From assembly GCA_027493875.1 (NCBI GenBank), contig JAOSJX010000006.1:1-45247 (forward strand): a stretch of 45,247 nt of DNA, in the 5' to 3' direction. Position numbers and translations under genes: made by a program. This DNA comes from Deltaproteobacteria bacterium. Its GTDB lineage: Bacteria > Lernaellota > Lernaellaia > JACKCT01. A model generated the notes under the pieces. The model saw only the letters and a list, made by a program, of their open reading frames with translations, made no database searches and was not told the origin of the DNA. Below are positions 18,365 to 28,764 of the stretch, one piece after another (the first letter of the stretch is position 1; the number at the start of each line of letters is the position of its first letter).

Positions 18365-21300
18365 ATGACGCGATTGATTGAATTCGCCCTCCGAAGTCGG
18401 CTGTTGATCGTCGTCGTCGGAGCGCTGTTTATAGGCGCGGGAGTCTGGGCTTACCGCCAACTCCCTGTTGACGCCTTTCCCGATGTCACCCCGGCGCTGG
18501 TCCAGGTCTTCACGGAGACGGAAGGACTCGCGCCCGAGGAAGCCGAAAAATACATTACCTATCCGGTCGAAACGGCGATGAATGGACTGCCGAATCTCCA
18601 CGAGATCAGGTCCGTGTCCAATTTCGGTCTGTCCGTCGTGAACATCTATTTCGAGGACGGAACCGACATCTACTTCGCGCGGCAGCTTGTCGGCGAGCGC
18701 CTGCAACTGGCACGCGAGGAGATTCCCGAGGGGTTCGGCGAACCGGAGATGGGACCCATCGCCACGGGCATGGGGCAGGTTCTCTTTTATTTCGTTGAGG
18801 ACGAGACCGGCAAGCGCGGCCCGGAAGAGATGCGCTCGATTCAGGACTGGCTGATCAAGTTCAACATCCAGACGGTTCCCGGAGTGACGGAGGTTCTATC
18901 GCTCGGCGGCGACGTCAAGCAGTTCCAGGTCCAAGTCCGTCCGGTCGATCTGCTGCGCTACGACCTGTCGCTCAATGACATCCTCGAATCCGTCAAGACG
19001 AACAACTCCAACGTGGGCGCGCAATTCATCGTCAAGAACTCCGAAGAGTACGTTGTCAGATCCATCGGCCTTGCCGAGAAAGTCACCGACATCGAGCGGA
19101 TCGTGCTCAAGGTGAAGGACGGCACGCCGGTTTATCTGTCACAGGTCGCGGACGTGGTGGTTGGGGGTGAGGTCCGGCGCGGTTTGGCGACGATGAACGG
19201 AAAAGGAGAAGCCCTGGTCGGCATGGTCCTCAAGCTCATCGGCACCAACACCTCGGACGTCATCAGATCCGTCAAGGACAAAATGGAGGAGATCAACCGT
19301 ATTCTTCCACCGGGCATCAAGGTCGTGCCCTATTACGACCAAGCGACACTCGTCGCTAAATGCCTCCATACGGTCACCAAGGCTCTTATTGAGGCCGTTA
19401 TTCTCATCGTTATCATCCAGCTTCTTTTGCTGGGTGGCCTGCGTCCGAGCGTCGTTGTCCTGACGGCCATCCCGTTTTCCTTGGCCTTTTCGTTTCTCGT
19501 CATGCGCTATTTCGGCATATCCGCGAACCTCATGTCGCTGGGCGGCCTGGCCATCGCGCTAGGACTGCTCGTGGACGGGGCCGTGGTCATGGTTGAGAAC
19601 GTGGACCGGATGCTGCGGGAGAGCGATCCGGCCGAGCCGAAAATTCATGTGGTCGCACGTGCATGTTCCGAGGTCGCACGACCGATCCTCTTTTCGCTTC
19701 TGATCATCGTCATCGTCTTTTTGCCGTTGTTCACACTCCAGGGCGTCGAGGGCAAAACCTTCAAACCGCTCGCGCAAACAATGGCAGCGGCGATGCTGGG
19801 TTCCCTGCTATTCGCGGTGCTGTTCGTGCCAGTACTGGCCAGTCTTCTGATGAAGCGGCCTAAATCGGAAGGGACGGAACACAAGGAGTTTTTCGTACTG
19901 CGATGGCTGCTCCGAGCGTACCGCCCGGCAGTGTCGTTTTTCGTGCGAAAGCCGTCAGTCGCTGTGGCGATAGCATTGATCCTGCTTGTCGTGGGCGGGT
20001 TTCTGTTTACGCGGTTGGGCTCGGAGTTCGTACCTCGCCTGAACGAAGGTGATCTTTTGATTCGGGCGACGATGGCCCCGTCCATTTCACTGGAGGAATC
20101 ACGCGATACCATGACCCGTTTTGAGCGGCGGCTGATGGAGAGGTTCCCGGAAGTTGTTCGCGTCGTGACTCGGGTCGGGCGCGGCGAGGTCGGGGCGCAC
20201 GCCGACCCGGTAAATTCGGCGGAAGCCTTCGTCGCGTTGAAGCCGATGAACGAATGGACGACCGCCCACCTCGCTTCCCGAACTTTACGCCAAAATGGGG
20301 GAAGCCTTTGAGGATTTCCCAGGCGCGCAGTTCAACTTCACCCAGCCCATTGCGGCCGCTGTGGACGAATTGCTTACGGGCACAAAGGCGGAACTGGCGA
20401 TAAAACTGTTCGGCGCGGAGATGGAGGTGCTGAAGGAGAAATCCGACGAGATCGCCCGCGTCATCGCCAAGGTCCCCGGCGCGTCCGATGTTCAGAAAGA
20501 CCAGATCACCGGAACGCCGCAACTTCGCATCACCGTGGACCGGGCAGCTATAGCGCGATACGGCATCAACGTTGCCGACGTTCAAGAAACCATCCGCATG
20601 GCCGTCGGCGGCGAGGAAGCGGGGCAGATTTTCGAGGACATCCGGCGGTTCGACATCGTGGTTCGATTCTCGCCGGATGCCCGTGCAAACAAAGAGGCCA
20701 TCGGGGATATCCTGATTCATGGTCCAGGCGCCACGAGGGTTCCTCTCTCGCAACTGGCGATGGTCGAGGAGATCGTCGGTCCACGCCAGATCACCCGCGA
20801 AAACAACCAGCGTTTCATCACTGTCCAGTGCAATGTTCGCGGGCGAGACATCGGCTCCTTTGTCAAGGACGCGCAGATAGCGATTGACTCCCAGGTGAAG
20901 CTGCCGCCGGGTTACCTGGTGAGTTGGGGCGGCCAGTTCGAGCTTCAGCAGGAAGCCAACAAGCGCTTGGCCCTGGTCATCCCGGTGACTCTGTTCATCG
21001 TGTTCCTGCTCCTCTTCTCGACGTTCAACCCGTTGAAAAACTCGCTGCTCATTCTCCTGAACATCCCTCTTGCTCTGGTCGGCGGCGTCGCCGCGCTGTG
21101 GTTGTCGGGACAGAACCTTTCGGTCCCGGCTTCAGTCGGCTTTATCGCCCTGTTCGGCATCGCCCTTGCCAATGGAATGGTTCTGGTGACGTACCTGAAC
21201 CAGCTTGTAAATCAGGGGGTGTCGCTGGCGGAAGCCAGCGTGCAAGGGCCTCATGCGCGTGCTCCGCCCGCGACGGCTCTGGGCCGCTGGGTTGGAGTTG

Positions 21301-21480
21301 GTGCCGATGGTCCTTTCATCAGGAACAGGAAGCGAAGTCCAGCGGCCATTGGCAACAGTAGTCATCGGCGGACTGGTCACTTCGACCTTTCTGACGCTGT
21401 TGGTTATTCCGGCGGTCTATCGATGGTTCGCCAACGCGCCGGAGCTTGAGCTTCCCGAAACTGAGGAGGAAAAGGCATGA
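18365..21480 (+). CDS. Heavy-metal RND efflux pump (CusA/CzcA family), frameshifted in the C-terminal third
   Basis: An inner-membrane proton/metal antiporter of about 1,035 residues. Seen: N-terminal TM1 (LLIVVVGALFIGAGVWAYRQ), LPVDAFPDVTP, the porter domains, and the TM4 motif GLLVDGAVVMVENVDR with Asp near residue 404, matching the position of the essential Asp of CusA. The Asp of the DFG motif in Zn/Co-exporting CzcA is replaced (ALG here), so the exported metal is unclear. Indels near 20280 and 21250 break the frame; between them lies a good porter/TM segment, and the end (SSGTGSEVQRPLATVVIGGL...EEEKA) is conserved. It ends in an ATGA overlap with the PII-like gene. Confidence 0.9.
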
Positions 21481-21821
21481 AATTCATCAACGCTTACATC
21501 AAGCCCGAAAGGCTGACCGCGGTGACCCTGGCCTTACGAAAGGTCGAAGGTTTGACCGGCATGAGCGTGTTCGACTGCCGAGGTTTCGGACGAACGTGGC
21601 TGATGGGAAAACACCATCATGCCGCAGATGATGCCGGTGATTTCGTCCGCATGGTGAAAATAGAAATTATCTGCCAGAACCAGTTGGCTGAAGCGGTCGT
21701 GAGCGCGCTTGAAAAAGCTGCGCACACGGGACTTCGCGGAGACGGTAAGATTTTCACGGTTGATATCGATTCGAAGGTGCGGATCGGCACGGGAGAAAGA
21801 TGGCCTGTCAAGCACGAGTGA
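21477..21821 (+). CDS. PII-like signal protein of the metal-efflux operon
   Basis: A 114-residue PII-fold protein: MKFINAYIKPERLTAVTLALRKV, GFGRTWLMGK and the C-terminal signature GDGKIFTVDIDSKVRIGTGER, which binds nucleotide phosphate in GlnB/GlnK. The T-loop differs from nitrogen PII proteins: it lacks the YRGAEY segment and has KHHHAADDAGD, a His-rich stretch that could bind metal. PII-like proteins encoded next to RND metal pumps are a known subgroup, and the ATGA coupling to the pump gene supports a role in sensing for, or gating of, that pump. Not a nitrogen regulator by context. Confidence 0.8.
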   Translation: MKFINAYIKPERLTAVTLALRKVEGLTGMSVFDCRGFGRTWLMGKHHHAADDAGDFVRMVKIEIICQNQLAEAVVSALEKAAHTGLRGDGKIFTVDIDSKVRIGTGERWPVKHE

Positions 21822-21884
21822 TTGTCCGAGTAACCAAGGGTTTTCTCGGCAACGGGAAAGCGGAATTGATAAAGGAGATAAGAC

Positions 21885-22373
21885 ATGAATTTCAAGAGCT
21901 ACGGCATCCTTTTGGCGACACTTTCGGCGCTGATCGTTCTCATGGCGGGTTGCGCGACGACCGCTCCGAATTTGGCGTCGGGTGGAAGGATCGCCTTGAA
22001 CAGCGCGGTATCCGACGAACTGCAGATCGGCAGCTTGGCGGTTTATAAGTCGGACGGAGCAACGGTCGTTACCGGCCAGGTCCGTGCCAAACGAACGCAA
22101 TCCAGACCCCATCCGGTCGGACACCTTGATTTTGCCGTGACTTCACAAGACGGGGCCGTTGTCTATGAAGGCAGTTCCAACGTGCATATTTCGCGTCCGC
22201 GTCATGGGAAACCGACATTGAGTTCCCGATTCGAGGTGAAATTGCCCGTGGACGTCCCTGACGGCTCCATCGTCAAGGTCGCCTTCCACAATGAAGCCAA
22301 GGACCACAATGCCATTTTCAACTGCGGGGCCAATACGGCAGGGCACGAAGTGTCGGCCTCAGAGGTGAAATGA
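21885..22373 (+). CDS. Putative lipoprotein in the metal island
   Basis: A 162-residue protein with a type II signal (LIVLMAGC) and a mature beta-sandwich-like domain (LQIGSLAVYKSDGATVVTGQVRAKR...GHLDFAVTSQDGAVVYEGSSNVHISRP...FEVKLPVDVPDGSIVKVAFHNEAKDHN). AAGGAGATAAG lies just before the ATG. It probably sits in the periplasmic face of a membrane. The alternating strands and late His-x-Asn residues resemble small periplasmic metal-associated domains, but I cannot name the family. Confidence 0.6.
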   Translation: MNFKSYGILLATLSALIVLMAGCATTAPNLASGGRIALNSAVSDELQIGSLAVYKSDGATVVTGQVRAKRTQSRPHPVGHLDFAVTSQDGAVVYEGSSNVHISRPRHGKPTLSSRFEVKLPVDVPDGSIVKVAFHNEAKDHNAIFNCGANTAGHEVSASEVK

Positions 22374-22386
22374 TGGGGGCTGACTA

Positions 22387-22731
22387 ATGCGATCTGTCGC
22401 TCTTCGACAGAATATGGTTCTGGATTGTTTCAGCTTAGGCCGCTTCAAAGTGAAACGACGAGTCGTTGTCGCGGCAGTGCTCGCCAGCGTCGCCATCGTC
22501 ATCGTTGTTTCCGGTATTTTGATTTGCGTAACCGCGTCGAGCATCTCGACAAACGCGACACGAACTCAGATGCCGTCAACGAGTGTCCAAGCGCAAGGCG
22601 AAAAACCTTCTGTTGAGATTCCGGCGGAAATGTTCGGGCGAACGGGAACGCCCTACAGCCTGAAAAACGGCGAGGACTCCTGCAATCCCGACAAATTGGA
22701 GGCGTCTAAAAACCCTGGCGTGTGCGAATGA
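22387..22731 (+). CDS. Small single-pass membrane protein, unknown
   Basis: A 114-residue protein with one membrane helix (VVVAAVLASVAIVIVVSGILICV, about residues 26-48) after a basic N-terminus (GRFKVKRR), then a Ser/Thr-rich periplasmic tail ending in NGEDSCNPDKLEASKNPGVCE. The two tail cysteines could bridge or bind metal. The start is uncertain: ATG at 22387 has GGGGG upstream, and ATG at 22414 is an alternative. It lies between two lipoprotein/secreted genes of the same strand. Confidence 0.45.
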   Translation: MRSVALRQNMVLDCFSLGRFKVKRRVVVAAVLASVAIVIVVSGILICVTASSISTNATRTQMPSTSVQAQGEKPSVEIPAEMFGRTGTPYSLKNGEDSCNPDKLEASKNPGVCE

Positions 22732-22824
22732 ACAATGCGGACGACCTAAAATGATCCTGTCGTGTAACTATCGTTACGTTGATCGATTTGATATCGACAA
22801 AATGAGTGTTATATTGAAGATGCT

Positions 22825-23172
22825 ATGATGAAGCATTCGGCCAAAACACGTTTTCTGGCCGCGCTGGTTCTTGGCGCGTTCGTGGTGGTCGTTCTTCCTC
22901 ACATGGACGTGGCATCAGAAGGGAAGAACGGTCTCGGCGCATTTGGGCTTATCTGTTGCTGCGAAATCGCGCCAGGTGGCCACGCGAAGACCGATCACCA
23001 ACCCAGTTCCTCCGATCATTGCCTGAACTGTTCTTCTTTTCATACCTTCGTATTCAGCCCCTTCAGTCGCACCCTGGAGCCGCCGACACCGGTACAGAAG
23101 GTTGTGCCGATGGACAATCAAGTCCTCCAAGACTTCATCGGCTCCATTTTTCACCCTCCCCGCTTGGCGTAG
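22825..23172 (+). CDS. Small exported Cys/His protein, paralogue of the one at 15413
   Basis: A 115-residue protein with a signal peptide (RFLAALVLGAFVVVVLPHMDVASE), then LICCCEIAPGGHAKTDH, DHCLNCSSFHTFVF and the C-terminus FHPPRLA. The Cys/His cluster and PP(K/R)L(S/A) end match the design of the protein opening the efflux operon. The two therefore flank the pump genes. It starts at 22825 or 22828. A possible promoter (TTGATA, 16 bp, TATATT at 22788-22815) lies very close to the ATG, leaving almost no leader, so I give it little weight. Likely a periplasmic metal-binding protein. Confidence 0.6.
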   Translation: MMKHSAKTRFLAALVLGAFVVVVLPHMDVASEGKNGLGAFGLICCCEIAPGGHAKTDHQPSSSDHCLNCSSFHTFVFSPFSRTLEPPTPVQKVVPMDNQVLQDFIGSIFHPPRLA

Positions 23173-23284
23173 TTCACAGCGACCAATCCTGAACCGGACT
23201 TCTCCGTCGGGGTGAGCCATTTCCGCTATTCGCGTGGAAGGGTATCGCCCACGACCTGATGGTCATCCAGAAGGAGTAAAGACC

Positions 23285-23958
23285 ATGAAGAAAGCGACTT
23301 TCATTCTTATCGGTGCGATGGTGATACTCGCTCTCGCGCTGGCCGTCGGCTGTGACACGAACAGCAGCAATGACGATGACGACGACAATCAGCCCACGGA
23401 CCAAAGCTCGTCGTTGGAACAGGACTTACTTTCAATAGTCGATGACATGCGCTCGGAGGTGACGCAGTACGCCGACGCTTCGGACAAGTCAGTCGCCCGC
23501 AACGACTACCACGGCCGGATGGACCAGGGAATCGGCGATCTGTCGAACCTGTGGGACCAGATGCGGTCACAATGCGATCAGTTTTCCGACGACTGTCCGA
23601 TGAACGGCGGCGCGACCGGCGACTGGTCGGATCAGTGCATGTCGGGCGGCCACATGATGGACCAGGGCCGCATGGGACAGCTGCGGGACTTCATCGACTC
23701 CTGCCGATCATCCTTGGACGATTTCTGGACAGCCTGCGGTGACCATTGGGATGAATCCTGCGGGCAGATGGCCGGTCAGCACACGCAGCAGATGGACGGC
23801 TTCCTCGGCCAGATGTGGAACGACTGCAACGACTGGTGGTCCGACGGCGGCATGATGAACGGCGACCACGACCACTGGGGGATTGCAGCGACGACCACCA
23901 CGACGACGACATGATGGATGACGACTGGCACGATGACGACATGATGGACGACAACTGA
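23285..23958 (+). CDS. Asp/Met/His-rich lipoprotein, probable metal-binding (frameshift near the C-terminus)
   Basis: A lipoprotein (lipobox LAVGC) whose mature chain starts with an acidic linker (SSNDDDDDN) and has a helical core with CDQFSDDCPMNGG, MSGGHMMDQGRMGQ and many Trp/Cys. The open frame ends at 23914 after GDHDHWG followed by an artificial Thr run. One indel near 23880 restores an Asp/His/Met tail (DDHHDDDMMDDDWHDDDMMDDN) to the stop at 23956-23958. The tail resembles metal-chelating tails of copper/silver-binding periplasmic proteins. It is preceded by GGAG 12 bp upstream. Confidence 0.6.
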
Positions 23959-24062
23959 TGCGGGAGCAAAATTCAACCAATTGAATCTGACCAGGGGCCA
24001 GGACGCGACCTGGTCCTGGCTTAAGGGCTCGTGCCTGGCACGAGTATGGAAAGGACCTAACG

Positions 24063-24555
24063 ATGCGAAAAATCGTATTAATCGGTGTGGCGATGATCGT
24101 CGGCCTTCTGGCGGCATCAGCCAGTGCCTACGCCTGTTGCGGCCACTGTGGGTCCGGCCACAGCGCTATGATGGGTTCCGGACATGCTGACCGAAGCGGG
24201 ATGCAACTCGACAGTGACCAGCAGGCTCGAATTGCCGCGATTCGCTCAAAGTACAACGGGGACTTCACCAAGCTGAGAAGCGAAATGAAGGAATTCGGAA
24301 ACCGCGCTGACCAATGAACTATCGAAAGACGCCCCTGACCTCAAGGAATTGAAACGCATTCGGACGCAACGCGCGGATACGGACGTCAAAATGCAGAGCC
24401 TATACGACCGCCTGAACCGGGAGATCGATGGCGTTCTGACCGAAGCGCAAAAGGAAAGCGCACCCAAGGTTGATGGGGCTCACGGCACCGCCACAAGCTA
24501 CCATGACGGTCATGGTTGGTGCGGCGGTTGGGATTCGTGCCCATGGACGTGGTAA
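24063..24555 (+). CDS. Spy/CpxP/ZraP-like periplasmic metal-responsive protein (one frameshift)
   Basis: A signal peptide (IVLIGVAMIVGLLAASASA) is followed by a Cys/His segment (YACCGHCGSGHSAMMGSGH) and the LTXXQ-type helical hairpin: LDSDQQARIAAIRSKYNGDFTKLRSEMKEFG, an indel near 24300, then ELSKDAPDLKELKRIRTQRADTDVKMQSLYDRLNREIDGVLTEAQKE. The C-terminus is again metal-rich (SYHDGHGWCGGWDSCPW). This arrangement matches ZraP-like proteins, which buffer zinc or copper and feed back on two-component sensors. No sensor kinase is in the window. Confidence 0.7.
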
Positions 24556-24679
24556 ATTAACTTTTGACAGCATGCGGAGGTCGCGCTTTGCGGCTTCCGC
24601 TGCTGTCTATGAAAGCATTCCCGGAGAAACGCAGCGGGCTGGCAATCCTGCTGCCGTCCTACGATGATCTGGAGCGAGC

Positions 24680-27057
24680 ATGACGGAGAAATCAAGTTCG
24701 TTAACGCAGTGCGAAATGTCCGTCGGTGGGATGGACTGTGCCGATTGCGCGGTAAAGATCGAAAAGGCGGTAGGTGATCTGTCTGGAGTGGCCGAAGCGA
24801 AAGTCAATTTTATATCGGGTCGTTTGTCGGCTCACTTTGACCCGAGGATCGTCTCCGAGGGAAGCATTCGACAGCAGGTGATCCGCCTGGGTTATCAGGT
24901 CAAGTCTAGCGCTTCGAGTGGTTCCGTGACCTTCCGAGTTGAAGGCATGGACTGCGCCGATGAAACCGGGATTATCGAAAAGCACTTGCGATCTCTTGAA
25001 GGCGTCATCGGCATCAACTTTCAACCTCGTCGCGGCGGAAGCAAAGGTTCGTTTCGATCCACGGCTGACCGATGTCGAGAGCATTCAAAAGGCCATTCAG
25101 GAAACCGGTATGAAAGCCCGCCTTCATTTCGAGGAGACCGAGCATCTGAGAGTTGGTGGTTCCGCCACAAGCTTCTGGTGTTCACGATTGTCTCGGGCCT
25201 CTTTACCGCCGCCGGGATATTCCACGAAAAGCTGCATCTTCAAGACGCAATGACCTTTCCTCTGTACCTCGTCGCCATGCTTACCGGCGGTTGGCGCATT
25301 GCCATTAAGGGTTATCAAGAGATTCGGCACCGTTCGCTTGGCATGAATTTTCTGATGACCGTGGCTGTTGTCGGAGCGGCTGCCATTGGGGAGTGGTCGA
25401 AAGGCGCGATGGTGGTTTTCCTCTTCGCAGTGGCTAATCTCCTTGAGTCGTACAGCATGGATCGTGCGCGACGCGCCATCCGATCCCTCATGGACCTGAC
25501 GCCGCCTGATGCCTTGGTTGTTCGAGACGGGCTTGAAAAGCGTATGCGCGTGGACGAGGTCCTGGTGAATGACACTGTGATCATCCGGCCAGGTGAAAAA
25601 ATACCACTGGATGGTGAAGTATTGTCCGGCAACTCCACGGTCAATCAGGCGCCAATCACCGGCGAGTCGATGCCCATTCCAAAAGCCACGGGAGACCAGA
25701 TATTCGCGGGCACCATCAATCAGGCGGGCAGTTTGGAAATCCGCGTCACGCATCCCTCGGATGACACAACCTTCTCTCGAATCATCCACCTGGTCGAAGA
25801 GGCGCAAGAACAAAAAGCACCGTCCCAACGCTTCGTAGACCAATTCGCGCGTATTTATACGCCGGTGGTTCTGGTTCTAGCTGTGCTTGTGGCGTTCATG
25901 CCGACGTTGATTTTGGCGCACCGTTCCTGACATGGTTCTACCGGGCGCTTGTCCTGCTCGTCATCGTGCCCGTGCGCGCTGGTCATTTCCACGCCGGTCG
26001 CTGTGGTCTCAGGACTGACAGCCGCCGCGCGTTCCGGTGTCCTCATCAAAGGTGGTCTCTACTTGGAGCAAGCAGGATCACTGGATGCGTTGGCGTTCGA
26101 TAAAACGGGCACTCTTACGCATGGCAGGCCACAGGTAACTGAGGTCATCCCCGCTCGAAGGGCACAGTGTTTCTGATGTTCTTCGCCTTGCCGCTTCCGT
26201 TGAACGGCGGTCTGAACACCCGCTTGCGGAAGCCATCAAGACTCTGCGGAAGAGAAGGGCATTGAGATCCTGATTCCTTCGGATTTTCAGGCGCTGTCGG
26301 GGTTGGAGCGCGAGGCGGTGGTTGACGGCCGGACAGTGCATGTCGGGAACCACCATCTCTTTGAACAGAACGGATTTTGCACTCCGGAACTTGACAAGGA
26401 AATGTCGACCCGCGAAGCGATGCGCAAAGAGTGTGGTCATCGTAGGCGACGAGACGAGGGCGATTGGGATCATCATCCTATCCGATGAATTGCGGGGAAA
26501 CGCCGCCGACGCCTTGCGGTCGCTCCGAAAAGCTGGAATTGCCAAACTGATCATGCTCACGGGCGACCATGCAGGTACCGCCCGTGCCATCGCCTCCAAG
26601 CTCGATAGATGAGGTCCACGCTGAACTGCTCCCGCAAGATAAGTTGAAAAAACTGAAGGACTTGAAGGAAAGCGGTTTGCGCGTCGGGATGGTCGGCGAC
26701 GGTGTCAACGATGCGCCCGCATTGGCTGCGGCAACCGTCGGATTCGCGATGGGAACGGCGGGGACCGATGCGGCCTTGGAAACCGCCGACGTTGCGCTTA
26801 TGTCGGACGACCTCACTAAAGTGGCTACTACCATTCGGTTGTCACGCCAGACGATTTCCATCATACGAGCCAATATTACCCTTGCTATCGGGATCAAAGC
26901 CGCTTTCCTGGCAATGGCGGTTTTCGGCGTAGCAACGCTATGGATGGCCGTGTTCGCCGATATGGGCGCAAGTCTTCTTGTCGTCGCCAACAGCCTTCGA
27001 CTTTTACGCTTCAAGCAGAAACCAAGTCTGCATGATGACGCTTCTTCGCCCACATGA
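24680..27057 (+). pseudogene. P1B-type metal ATPase (ZntA/CadA-like, Zn/Cd/Pb), multiply frameshifted
   Basis: About 770 residues if joined. N-terminal HMA domain with GGMDCADCAVKIEKAV, a second HMA with EGMDCADETGIIEKHL (second Cys absent, common in ZntA-like pumps), the actuator motif PITGESMP, the metal-site [17 protein letters not shown], phosphorylation site [30 protein letters not shown], and TM8 [17 protein letters not shown] with the Asp typical of Zn/Cd/Pb exporters. Breaks lie near 25040-25140, 25918, 26150, 26240, 26440 and 26610. All motifs survive, so errors in the sequence are likely. GGAG lies 5 bp before the ATG. Confidence 0.85.
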
Positions 27058-27073
27058 AAAAGGAATTCGGGAA

Positions 27074-27696
27074 ATGCTTTTGAGAATTGTCTTGCTGGTT
27101 GTCATTGTCGCCATGTTCCTCTGGGAATCGCGCTCGTCTAAATCAGGTTTCAAGAGTCAAATGGGTATCGATCCTGTCGCCTTCCGCAGAACAGACAATC
27201 AAGCTCAAAACTTTCGTGGCGTGTCTTCCAACTCGTGACTCTCGGATACGCCCCTGCTTTTCGTGCGGTTTATTCTTGGCCCTTCATCTTTACTCGAACA
27301 CCCTATTGCGGACATTTTGAAACACCCATTCGCTGCCGTGTTGGGGTTCTCAATTTCCTCGTTAGGGTACTGCTCGCGCACCGTGCAAGGACTTACATGG
27401 GGAGGTCTGGCGCATCGGTTACGATGAGGCAGAGAAAACGGATCTGGTGACAGGCGGTCCCTTCGTTTATATCCGAAATCCGGTCTTTGCCGGAATTATG
27501 ATTTTCAGCTTGGAGCCTGTCCTGGTCGTACCGCATTGGTTCAAACCTTTTGCTCGCGTCTTTGTCCTGGCTTTCCTTCGCATACCAAGCAAGGCTTGAA
27601 GAAGAGTATCTGGAACTTCAACACGGCGAAAGCTACAGAAGCTACTCAGGGCGTACAGGGCGTTTTGGCCCCTGGATTGGAAAAGTAACCAGGTAG
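27074..27696 (+). pseudogene. Isoprenylcysteine carboxyl-methyltransferase-like membrane protein, frameshifted
   Basis: Begins with a membrane helix (LLRIVLLVVIVAMFLWESR). After several frame changes (about 27225-27420) it gives the recognisable ICMT/PEMT-like core: LVTGGPFVYIRNPVFAGIMIFSLEPVLVVPHW, then, after a break near 27590, QARLEEEYLELQHGESYRSY and GRFGPWIGK. The GP(F/Y)xYxRNP and E-E-x-L...G-x-x-Y-x-x-Y motifs are those of this methyltransferase family, which is often encoded next to bacterial metal pumps. Substrate unknown. Confidence 0.6.
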
Positions 27697-28135
27697 ACAG
27701 TTGAGCCAAATCGTTTTCATCTTTTATTTCAATAGGTTGCAGAGAAGCTTGGTTCGTCGAAAATCACCGGCATTTCGATCCCGGTAACGTTTCCTCCAAA
27801 ATCCCTTTTCTTGAACGTTGCTCTGTGCGAAAATGGCGTGCCTTGTGCGAAGAAGGGCCTGGGTTTTTCCTTTATAAATTCAGAGTTTCGCACCTGTGCG
27901 CTGATCCATCGTGGCCTCTCGCAGCGTGACGAGTTCACCCCGGTAAAGCCCACATATGCCTCCCAAAACGGCCCTTTTTCTCTCTCCCTCTCTGAATCGT
28001 CGGACTTCGGCCAACTCGTCACGGTTGTGAGTGCTTATTTATCAAGCACTTACGAGCCGAGCCCTTTGACCATTTCAACTCTCGCCCGGGGTAGGAAAAA
28101 TGGAGCTTCCGCACTAACCGCTAGGAGGATCAGGC
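27697..28135. other. Gene-poor gap between the metal island and the left module
   Basis: About 440 bp with no gene I trust. A plus-strand open frame through it has poor composition before 28136. It contains one copy of the module end sequence (27911-28056) and the leader of the GIY-YIG-like gene. Confidence 0.5.
27911..28056 (-). repeat. Module end sequence, left copy (inverted relative to 42863-43011)
   Basis: Read on the minus strand it starts CTCGTAAGTGCTTGATAAA and continues TAAGCACTC...GTGACGAGTTGGCCGAAGTC. The first 55 nt match the right copy at most positions and weaker similarity runs on to AACTCGTCAC. GTGACGAGTT and AACTCGTCAC form a distant inverted repeat. A 6-bp hairpin GTGCTT/AAGCAC lies near one edge. 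It is upstream of the cargo gene, as on the right. Confidence 0.65.
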
Positions 28136-28764
28136 ATGAAATTCACTGTTCTCGGGCCGTTCCTTTGTCGACGACGAATGATCCACGCATCATCGAACGA
28201 AACTTTCCAGCGTTCTGGGACGAGATTGCAAATAAAGGGCACGTGGGCTTAGATGCAGCTTGTGGGTGCTACATTTTTCAGTTTCTCGAAAGTGGGAGCC
28301 CGCGACCTTGTATGTTGGCATGACCACCACCTCGTTCAAAACCGAGGTAACCTTCAGAACCAAAACGAGCCGTTTTCAATGAGGCTTATGCAATATGCAG
28401 ACATCAAGGTGTCCCAAATCTTTTCTTCATTCCGTTGCTCACACCAACTGGGAGATTCGCCAGAGTTAGGTTAAACGCCAATGTTATTCAGTGGCTTGAA
28501 ACTTTCCTGATCGGATTTGGGTTGAAACGCAACCCGAAACTTCTCAACATTAGCAAAACCAAAATCATCAAAAACATTGTGGTCCCTGGGATTATTAGAT
28601 CGCCAATGGGGACACCGACAATTCATGTAAAGAATTTAAAAAAATGCTGGGCCTTGGGGCACAAAAAGAAGACAAAAGTTAAATCGCGTTTCACCTCTTT
28701 GCCGAGCTATCTCTCAATCGACGCGGAACCGCAATTCTTCCTTTTGCTCTTCCCAGAGCACTGA
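28136..28764 (+). pseudogene. GIY-YIG-like nuclease, cargo gene of the left module, frameshifted
   Basis: Strong AGGAGG 7 bp before the ATG (MKFTVLGPFL). Pieces in successive frames: DPRIIERNFPAFWDEIANKGHVGLDAACGCYIFQFLESGSPRP, then LYVGMTTSFKTE, then QNQNEPF, then (from 28435) LTPTGRFARVRLNANVIQWLETFLIGFGLKRNPKLLNI...VPGIIRSPMGTPTIHVKNLKKCWALG. GCYIF...LYVGMT fits the GIY...YVG signature and the rest fits the helical core of a GIY-YIG domain. About four indels are needed. GC is clearly lower than in neighbouring genes, a sign of separate origin. It converges on, and overlaps, the HTH gene of the module. Confidence 0.5.

Noticed and set aside
21477..21821. Nitrogen-regulatory GlnB/GlnK
   Set aside because: T-loop lacks the usual Tyr segment, and the gene is coupled to a metal pump, not to amtB or glnA.
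22788..22815. Sigma70 promoter TTGATA-16-TATATT for the gene at 22825
   Set aside because: Would place the start of transcription almost at the ATG, leaving no ribosome site in the mRNA.
27811..28323. 170-codon plus-strand frame in the left gap
   Set aside because: Only its end, inside the GIY-YIG-like gene, is protein-like; the part before 28136 overlaps the conserved end sequence and has no ribosome site.
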